Shown piece by piece: positions 56,101 to 64,000 of a DNA stretch of 64,000 nucleotides (the first letter of the stretch is position 1; the number at the start of each line of letters is the position of its first letter). The notes below the pieces were generated by a model. That model had not been told where the DNA came from. It did not search any database and was given only the letters and a program-made list of their open reading frames with translations. The translations under genes and the position numbers were made by a program. The stretch covers positions 4,216,001 through 4,280,000 of the forward strand of contig JAETXT010000005.1 in the NCBI GenBank assembly GCA_019188255.1, given 5' to 3'. Origin of the DNA: Verticillium longisporum. Lineage: Eukaryota > Ascomycota > Sordariomycetes > Glomerellales > Plectosphaerellaceae.

Positions 56101-58066
56101 CTCCAGTGCGATGCCTCTCACTTGCCTTCATTGAAGAAGACGAGCTCCTTGCCATCGCAATGACGAACAATCAGTTCGTTTTTTGGGACATCCAGGCCGA
56201 CGAGATGGTTGACGGAGCCCGTTGGACGGATGCCGAGGAATCGAGGGAGGCCTACGACAGAAGATGGCCCGTCATGGCAGCAACAAGCGCCTCACAGTGT
56301 CTTATGGCCATCGTGTATCGCTCGCAAGACCTCCTTGTTTGGAATTTCGAAGAACGTCGCCTCCACGCTACAACCGCGAATGCGGGTCACGCCTCAATGC
56401 GTCGTCGACGGTGCCAATGCGTAAATCCACGATTCTTTGCCTCGCATTCAGCGCATCGCAAACATCGACTGCCTTGGTTGCGGGGTATTTCGATGGAGAA
56501 CTGGTTTTGTATGACACGAGACTTGGTATTGTGAGAAATACTGTCCCAGCAGTCAATGCCCTATGTATGACCAGCTCTCACGACGGCCGAACATTGGCAA
56601 CTGGGGACGCCGAAGGCACGATTCAGATTTTCAACCTCGAAAACATACACCGGCTTTATCGCATCACTTTTAATGCCGAATTCATTGGCGTGCGAGCTCT
56701 CGCGTTCACGGGAGACGACCTTCGTCTACTTGATATCCGTGGAAAGCAGTGCCGCGTCTGGGAGCCACGAGCACTCCTCCGCCAGGAAGTTGATGACGAC
56801 GACAGCGACACGCTCTCTCTATCTACAGCCACGCATGAAGTTGAACTCACGGGTGCTATGGATATGATCTATATCACATGCATTGCAGTGATGGAACACG
56901 GGCAGTATATCCTATGTGGTAAGGATGACGGCTCGGTACAAATCTACGAATGCACAAAGGGAGAGGCTCTTCAGACACTCTTCACGCATAAGACTGCTGT
57001 CAAGCATATCAAATTTGACGAAGATAGCAATACCATTGTCAGCTTGGACCAGTCTGGCACACTTGCTTGCTACCAGCTCATCATGCTCAACAGATCAAAG
57101 TGGCGCATCGTGGACATTTTTGATGAACACGTTGAGGGCGCTGTTGATCAGATTCTCATAAACAAAGGCCTGTCACGCCTTCTTGTCTCATCTGGCGAAC
57201 ATCATGTGCTGTTCTCAGTCGACAAGACATTGCACAAAAGTACGATCTCTCGAGCATTCAAGACGGCTTCGGTCTCAGGCCATACCTGGAGTACTCATCC
57301 AACATCTGACGACCATGTCGTATTGTTTTCTGCCGGACGAGCGTTCTCCTTTTCGTGGCATGATCTCAAATTATGCGAAAACCCTCTGGGGGATCTGCCC
57401 TTACTTGAAGACCTGGAAACCGAGTGTGGCATGGTCCTTCATAACATTATGACGCATGCGGATAGGATTCGAGTGGCTCGCCTCCCCGGCAGCCCTTACT
57501 TTACAACTCACTGCGAGGCTCAACGACAGCTTGCACGAGATGCAGTTGAGATCATGCTTTGGGATGGCAACCGCCTTGAGAAAGCAAAAGGTCCTGGGCC
57601 GAGCCCGGCCTTGGAATCACGACGTGAATTTGCAGCATTGTCCGACAAGGTGGACCACATCATCGGCACCTACCAGAGGCGCTTGATCTTTCTTCATTTG
57701 GATGGTTGGATCTGGAGTGTCCCACTAGAGACTCTGGATGTCGAATCCGCCACTCACCACTTTTTCATCCCTGCTGACTGGCTCAGCCTCAATAACCGGC
57801 CTGAGCTGTGGGTGACAAGTCTCGGAGATATAATATTTCCCAAGGGCTCTGAATTAGTGATAATGAAGCGTGGACTGGAGCTCGAACGGCCTTCGCCTTT
57901 CCCTGTTCGACCTGGTAGTGATTCGAGATTGCTGAGCAGCTCTCGAGGTCTTGTGAGCCGGGGTCAGTTCTCCTCAATAGGATCAACGCGGAACCCGCAA
58001 AGGAGAACCAGCGTTCCTGATTCAGGTGGGCCACCTGGACATGGATCACGGAAGCACAGCATGTAA
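53157..58066 (+). pseudogene. fungal NLR-like gene: SesB-type lipase, NACHT, WD40 repeats; frame-broken
   Basis: Resembles fungal NOD-like receptors linked to non-self recognition and programmed cell death. Exon 1 (53157-53561) and exon 2 (from 53617) form a serine lipase/esterase domain: FVHGLNGG, nucleophile motif GHSMGGLVV, ATPHHGSDM, and the late His in DANHRDVARF. The NACHT domain follows: Walker A QGKPGAGKTILSS, Walker B HLVVDGLDEC, FITSRANF. From about 55770 to 57800 come degenerate WD40 blades (KYLATAGPKSVKIWSV, TLATGDAEGTIQIF, YILCGKDDGSVQIYE). Breaks: an in-frame TAA at 54145-54147 between lipase and NACHT (Gln CAA to TAA would explain it), a missing C in the C5 run 55740-55744 (restoring IPPLCPDDSVIHQ) and a missing base near 56423-56425. 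Either a decayed allele or partly consensus error. Confidence 0.85.
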
Positions 58067-58389
58067 CTAGTTAAATTCAGGGTCGTCATGACCATGGATG
58101 TGTCTGTGACATAGAACGTAGTTCGTTTCTTAACACCGATATGCAATGATGCATTTCAATCGTCTGATGAATGTCTTCGAATCAGGAGTGTTCGGTTCCA
58201 CCATGGACGCCTGGCCCGGGTGTTTCTTGTCATTACTTTGGTAGCCTATCACGGATGTCAAAATATGAGGATACTTTGTGTGCGGGGCATTCACTCCGTC
58301 ATAAGCAGGCTGAGAGCCAAGATCATGCTCATCCTCCAGCCTTTCCGCTGACTTCCCAACTTCAACAGCATGCGAATGAAGTTTTGATC
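58067..58389. other. intergenic, MFS promoter side
   Basis: 323 bp between the NLR-like gene and the MFS gene. The frame of the MFS gene stays open upstream to 58171, but that part does not look like a transporter. No other feature seen. Confidence 0.4.
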
Positions 58390-59933
58390 ATGGCAATGAC
58401 GAATAATTCTGAAAAAGATTCCAAGATGGACCAGGAAAAAGCAGTTCCGCCACCGATCCCATACACGCGCTTCTCTGTCCACAAACGGCGATATATTGTG
58501 GCCCTTCTGGGGTACGTGACGCTTGCCTCCTCACTTACGGCAACCATTTATCTTCCTGTCATTGAACTTCTTTCGGACGAATATAGCGCATCCATACAAG
58601 ATATCAACCTCACCATCACTTTGTACATTGTCTTTCAGGCAGTAGCGCCAGCCATGTTTGCCCCAATGGCCGACTCCTTAGGTCGGAGACCCGTTCTCTT
58701 TTCAGCTTCCTGATTTACGTCAGCGCAAGCGTCGGCCTGGCTCTGAACCGAAACAGCTACGGCGCCCTTCTTTCTCTGCGCGGCCTGCAAAGTTTAGGGG
58801 GCTCGGCTGTTCTTGGTCTCGCATACGGCGTCGTCGCAGACATGATCACGCCAGCGGAGCGCGGAAGCATGCTTGGCCCGCTCCTCGCGACGACCAACCT
58901 GGGACCCTGTATTGGACCCGTCTTGGGGGGTCTTATTGCGAGGCAGACCGGGAGCTCAGTCTGGTGCTTCTGGACGCTGGCCATCTTTGGGGTCGTGGCC
59001 TTCGTTTTGATGGGCTTTACGTTGCCCGAAACGGCGAGGACTGTTGTCGGCAATGGCGCCGTACAAGCCAAGGGCATCTGGAGGACGTGGTGGGACCTCC
59101 CGTTCGGCTGTTTACAATTTGCGACGTTGAAAGATGGGCGAAAGCTGAATCCTCTTACCAGTACAAGTGAGGAGCACGAACAGCAGATGGGGGTTAACGA
59201 AGGGAAGACGGGGAAGGGAAAACTTGCAATGCCAAATCCTTTGGCGGCGCTCCGCATCGTGTTTTATAAAGACACCTGCTTGATCCTCTGGATGGCTGCC
59301 TCGGTTTACACGGTCTGGTACTGTATCCAAACATCCATACCCATCATTTTTGGTTCGCTGTACGGCTGGAACCAGCTGTATGTTGGGCTGAGCTACCTCG
59401 CTGGCGGTTCGGGGGTGATCATCGGAGGGTTCATCGGTGGACGAATGATGGACGCAAACTACAAGCACGTCGCAGGTCGGGCTGGTTTCCAGACAGACCG
59501 AGTCGTCGGAGATGATGTGTATCAGTTTCCGCTGGAGAGGGCGAGGTCAAGAGGGTCCATCTCGCTGTTCATCTTCTCTGTCGCAGCACTCGTTAGGCTC
59601 GGTTGGTCTGTCGAGTATCGTGTTCATCCTGCAGTGCCTCTGGTTTTCCAGTTTTTGATCGGTGCGCAAGGGACCATCACGCACCAGGCCTTTAATGCAT
59701 TGCTCGTCGACATCTTCCCCGACAAGCCGAGCACTGCTGCTGCAGCAGGCAACATCACTCGGTGCGGCATGTCGGCTGCGGCCGTTGCCTGCGTCAATCC
59801 GCTGGTCAAATCGCTGGGTTATGCATGGTTCTTCACCATGGTCGGGATCATCAGTGGAACTACCGGCGTCGCTGCGATCCTCGTTTTGTGCAGAAGGGGG
59901 GAACGCTGGCGAAACCTGAGAAGGCCTTCATAA
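58390..59933 (+). CDS. MFS transporter, DHA1 drug:H+ antiporter type
   Basis: Proton-coupled exporter of the 12-span DHA1 (QDR/Tpo-like) group. The start MAMTNNSEKDSK gives a short cytoplasmic tail, then IVALLGYVTLASSLTATIYLP as span 1. Family marks are the span 2-3 loop motif MADSLGRRPV and the GPCIGPVLGGLIA span-5 antiporter motif. A long central loop with KGKGKLAMPNPL-type basic sequence follows, then six more spans ending at RRPS. The frame breaks once at the T4 run 58699-58702 right after GRRPVLF. With five T it reads FFSFLIYVSASVGLAL, which is exactly the expected span 3. The break is at a homopolymer and I treat the gene as functional with moderate confidence. Substrate unknown. Confidence 0.82.
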
Positions 59934-60073
59934 ATACATCTTACCCATAGCCAAGTGGCCACATCGCTTCTTACTCCTTGCTACCGAATAATGAATTACT
60001 CCAATCCATGCCTCATCTAGCGCGTACATGAACAGAGAAGAAATCATACGAGTGCGCCGCTGATGTGACACTC

Positions 60074-61621
60074 TCAGGTTGGGGCAAACTTCTGCAGCTC
60101 CTTCTCTAATACTGCCCAAAAATCAGGATGGAATACCCCGCCCAACCAATAACTTCCCTGGCGGTCTTTTCCCATCATGAAGAAGCAGTTTCGCACTTGG
60201 ATAACTCTCTTCAATATGTGTGTGTGTTGATAAGCGATTTTGCCGGGCTCCGCTCGCCTCCTGTCTCCCGACACACCAGTCTTGACCACAGCCGGCGCAA
60301 AATCGATCATGTCGAAGAATTTGGCTTTCCCCCAGTTGGTCATCGACCCCATAGTCCCATTTGCCTCGCCGAAGAGGGGTATGCTGAATTTCCTGCTCAG
60401 ACGGGCAAAGGCAGCACACTGGGCTGGGGTCGTCTGCTCGAGAATCGACTGGCGTACCCTGAGCGCTCGGCGGCCTAGGCCCAGGCTCTTTACATCTTCG
60501 GCCGAAAAGATCGTGTAGGTTTGTGTCAAGGTGTTCTGTACGTAGGCGTGGCCCGGCTTGAAGAGGCCGGGCACGCGACCTCGCAGGTCGGCTACGTTCA
60601 GGACTGTATACGGGCGGATGCCGTAGATCTCGGGAAGCACGCTCAGAGCCCAGGCTGTGAGAACATCACCTTCGCTGACAAATGGGAGCTCCTCGCCTTG
60701 GCTTAACGCGTTCAAATCATCTCTGGCTTGCTGTAGTAGATGGGAAACGAACGAGGCAGGCAGGAAGACAAGCTTGTTTTGGATCAAAGGGCGGCGGCTA
60801 ATGTCCCATACCACGCGCAGTACGAACCTCACCAGCGACAAACCCTGGAGCAGCATGTCTTGGAGCACAAAGGGCTCTGTTTTCTTCTGATTCTCGTCGC
60901 CCAGCTTGTCCGTGACATCTTCTTCAGCACCGTCGAACGGAGGGATCTCGTCCTCTCGTCCGGCGAGCGAGAGTGACCAGGCCTGCACAAGAGAACTTAG
61001 CCCCATCACGCTCGTCAGCGTGTGCGGCCACGTTAGTGTCACTATCGTCTGGTCGGTGAACGAGGTGACAAGGAACGAGCACTGAGGCTCTTCTAGATGG
61101 CTGAGAGCTTCCGGAGTGAGAGCCTGGTTCGGTGTGGTCTCGATCTCCTGGAACTCGTTGTCCACTAGCTGCACGTACGGGTGGTCGCCGGGTTTGGGAA
61201 GCCGGGCCCCGACAGGGTGCTCGTTCAGCGGCATGTCGAATGTTTGATGTGTCCACCTGAAGGCGGGCCGTTCATTGGTGAATTTCTCCGGTACATGGAC
61301 TTCCATCTTTCCTTTGGACTGGGCATCGGTGTGAGAGGCATGCCAAATGGAGGCGTCAGGTTACGAGAATGTGTAACGTACGTTGATCCGGAGACGACCT
61401 CCAATCTTCCTCCACCCGTCCCGTTCCAACAGCTTGGCCAAGGCTTGGCGTAACTTGTCGACGTCGAGAACATCTTCGAACCGCAATAACCATACGAGGT
61501 TCATCTGACGATAATGTGCTTGATCGTCCTGGCGGTGCAGCGGATATACCGTGTCTGTATCGACGATGGGCGGCGGTGTTCGCGCCGTGCAGCGTCTCAA
61601 AAGCCATGCGGCGGCATTCAT
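60074..61621 (-). CDS. BAHD-type acyltransferase (transferase family)
   Basis: Acyl-CoA-dependent O- or N-acyltransferase fold, as in trichothecene and other secondary-metabolite acetyltransferases. Exon 1 (61621-61382, MNAAAWLLRR...) has YPLHRQDDQAHYRQMNLVWLL and DKLRQALAKLLE, the usual N-terminal part. Exon 2 (61318-60074) begins after a 63-bp GTACGT...CCCAG intron with SKGKMEVHVPEKF. The active-site region reads TLTWPHTLTSVMG where the family has HxxxD: the catalytic His is kept but the Asp is Ser. The usual DFGWG segment is replaced by MTNWGKAKFFDMIDF. The frame is open upstream of 61621 without an ATG, so a further 5' exon is possible. It lies between MFS and MATE exporters. Acceptor and donor are unknown. 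Confidence 0.78.
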
Positions 61622-62400
61622 CTTGAAATGGCCTGGCGGGAAGACGTGGTACGTAGGAGGTTGCCAGGCGTTGCTGTCAGACAACGTTGTCGGGGCGTCG
61701 AGGAGGGGTGGTGGATGCCGCCCTCCAAGCAGCTGGCATGAAAGCCCTTTTTAAACATGGCAAACTCAACCCTGGCCGTCGGCTTCGGTCTCGTATCAGA
61801 CAGCTCTTGAAACCACGGGCCCGATGCAGATGATGGGAAAGTTGAAGCAAGGGAGCCAGAGCAGCTAGTTGAACCTTGAGCGTGTGACTGAACCTTGAGT
61901 AACGTCGATCTTGCAACTTTGGTCGTTTGCTGCTGCCAGCTTGCGAAACCTGTCACGGGAGGAAGCGTCAAAAGCTACAGACCAGGGTCTTGGCGTTGCC
62001 TGGACCCATAGCTCAGAAATATCGGAAGGCGATGAAGTCAGTTAACCCATATCGGCAGGTATTATAGTCAAGCTTTCGTCCCTCATCTATACTATCAAGC
62101 ACGCAACAAAGAGCTGTCAGCGGCATCCCTGCTTCTCGGTCAAGGCCACCAATAGCACCCGTGTCGTCCTGCCATCAACATGCTCCGCAGCGGTGTTCAT
62201 TGAGCTTACCAGGGAATGCATATCAAGGTCCGGAACACTGAGGAGGTTTCGTCTAACATTCCAGCAGACTTTCCAACTGATGCGGAGAAATCATTATATA
62301 CAATCATGAGTCTATAATCCACGCTCGTACTCATCATGTCCACCCTGTGCACCGCCTATCCTTACATTTTAGATGTCGTTTTCTCCTCACGACAAGCACC
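61622..62400. other. intergenic, acyltransferase promoter side
   Basis: 780 bp between two minus-strand genes, with the acyltransferase promoter (and possibly a missed first exon) and the 3' flank of the MATE gene. No repeat or RNA seen. Confidence 0.4.
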
Positions 62401-63928
62401 TTATAGATCTTCCTGCTTCTTCACATCCTCCACGCAATCCTGCCATCGGATATGCCTCATATAAAGACACTCGAGCAGAGCAATCAGAGCCGTACCGCAT
62501 CCCGTCCCGATCCACAGACCGTCCAGCTTCAGGTCGGGCGAGCCGAGCTCCAGCCACATGGACAACGGCACAGCGCCGAGGTAGTTGACGAGCAAGACGA
62601 TCCAAGCGGCAACGTGCTGGCGGGCGAGGCCCCTGAGCACGCCGTTGCAGCCGGCCAGCAGCGCATCGATGACCTGGAACACGGCGACGAAGAGCATCGA
62701 CCGCGTGGCGATGCGCTGCACGACGTCATCCTCCGAGAACCACGCGCCGATTTGGTCTCGCAGCAGGAACAACAGCAAGCCGTCAAAGAGGCCGAGGGCC
62801 AAGAAGACGACGGCATACAGCGTGACGGCCCTGCGCGTGACACCGACTTGGCCGGCGCCGATGAGGTGGCCGACGCGGGTGGTGACGGCGACGCTGACGG
62901 AGAAGGGAATGTGCCACATGACGATGGACACGGTCGTGAGGATGGTCTGCGCCGCGAGGCGGTTGGTGTCGATGTAGGAGGTGCTGATCATGAGAATCTC
63001 AAAGGCCAGCCACTCGGCCAGGTTGACGGCGGTGCCGGCGGCAGAGAGGCGCACCATGGGGCCCCATCCGCGCAGGGACGCCATTGACCAGCCGCCCCAG
63101 CACACGTGCGACCACTTGTGAAAGAAGAAGGTGTATGCCAGCAGAAGAAGCGGCCGTAGATCGTTGGCGATGGCCTGGCCGAGTGCGGCACCCTCGACGC
63201 CCATGTCGAGCTGGATGGCTAGGAGCCAGCAGAGGACTACGTTGACTGGCGTGCAAATGACCAAGACGACCATGCCGGATCGGAAATCGCCTTGGGCCTG
63301 TAAGAAGCGTTTTCCAGCTTCAAACAAGGCGTAGCCAGGCAGTCCAATGAGGCTGATCTGCAGGAAGGTGCCGGCTTTCACGGCAACGTCGTGCTGACGA
63401 ACGAGGAGCGGCAGAATCGAGGGCGAGCACAGCCAAAAGGCGCCAACGGGAATCATAAGGGCAATCATGAGCAGTGTCATGCGTTGAATGTGCAGCCCGA
63501 CTTCTGTCAGACGGCCGGAGCCGTATGACTGGGCGCAGAGGGTGTCGAGGGCTGTAGCCATGCCCTCATAGAATGCCAGGCCGATGATGTTCATGGTCGT
63601 GAGGCCAATGCTAGCAGCGGCGAGGCTATCGGCACCCAAGCGGCCGGCCACGACTGTTGCGATGACTGTTGAAGAGTACTACGTCTGTCAGTTTGATGTT
63701 CGGTAGGGGATCAAGGACTGGCAGGTAAGGTACCTGCAGGAGGTATGTGGCGATAAGAGGAACGGAATAACGGAGCAGCAGGCGGCCCTCCGCTGCGAAG
63801 CTGCCCTTGCTCTTTGAAGGCGCTGATGTCGGGCCGCCGAGGAGCGGCGCCGTCTCGCTCGGGCTCGGGATGTCATTGGCAGCCATGGCCGGCTCGGCGC
63901 GACGCTGTACAGGACTTGATGGTGGCAT
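62401..63928 (-). CDS. MATE-family multidrug/toxin exporter
   Basis: Cation-coupled efflux protein with twelve membrane spans in two six-span bundles. Exon 1 (63928-63734) encodes a polar N-tail (MPPSSPVQRRAEPAMAAND...ETAPLLGG) and the start of span 1 (RYSVPLIATYLLQ). A 55-bp GTACCT...GTAG intron is followed by exon 2 from 63678 (YSSTVIATVVAGRLGADSLAAASIG), the normal MATE span 1-2 sequence. Other marks are ALDTLCAQSYGSG, the classical MATE signature, and its second-half counterpart VAVTTRVGHLIGAG. The exons together give about 490 residues, as in Erc1-type fungal MATEs. A start at 63886 (MAANDIPSP) is also possible. No frame break seen. Confidence 0.9.
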
Positions 63929-64000
63929 GCTTCGAGGTTGCGTGATGTCCAAGTTTTGTAAGGCAGTGGACAAAATTCGGGCTTGAGGTGCCTCCCTTGA

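Overview
The window is nuclear DNA of a filamentous ascomycete (Pezizomycotina, most likely a Sordariomycete). The signs are GC-rich genes with short GT-AG introns of about 45-130 bp, fungal-only families (Zn2Cys6 regulators, a XanA-type xanthine dioxygenase, a NACHT-WD40 protein with a SesB-like lipase domain), and an AT-rich transposon island with the CpA-to-TpA signature of repeat-induced point mutation (RIP). No bacterial operons, CRISPR arrays or viral genes were seen.

Layout. 0-33.6 kb is ordinary gene space: a RED/IK spliceosomal protein, a nucleoside hydrolase (URH1-like), a small zinc-ribbon protein, a xanthine dioxygenase (XanA-like), a T5orf172/GIY-YIG protein, a 1226-residue protein of unknown role, a medium-chain oxidoreductase, a C2H2-like plus Zn2Cys6 regulator, tRNA-Arg(ACG), the U3 snoRNP protein UTP18, an F-box protein, a phenol-hydroxylase-type flavoprotein, an SDR and a GPI-anchored surface protein. 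33.68-43.29 kb is one large DNA transposon (63-68 bp terminal inverted repeats, 9-bp target duplication, Mutator-like by those features). Its interior is saturated with RIP, and two Pogo/Fot1-type elements inserted into it later in opposite orientation. 43.3-49 kb holds a LOG-family phosphoribohydrolase, a divergently transcribed Zn2Cys6 regulator and the fatty-acid elongation dehydratase PHS1. 49-53 kb is decayed DNA, including a fructosamine-kinase pseudogene interrupted by a 105-bp retroposon-like insertion. 53-64 kb holds a broken fungal NLR-like gene (lipase-NACHT-WD40), an MFS exporter, a BAHD-type acyltransferase and a MATE exporter.

How the genes may work together. The nucleoside hydrolase and the xanthine dioxygenase, 2 kb apart, could form a nucleoside-to-urate salvage pair. 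The MFS, acyltransferase and MATE genes could form a small modification/export neighbourhood, but no biosynthetic backbone gene is present. Both readings are inference.

Data quality. At least seven loci carry single-base reading-frame breaks, nearly all at homopolymer runs. One is the normally essential single-copy gene UTP18. Part of the apparent decay may therefore be consensus error. The fructosamine-kinase pseudogene and the in-frame stop in the NLR-like gene cannot be explained that way.
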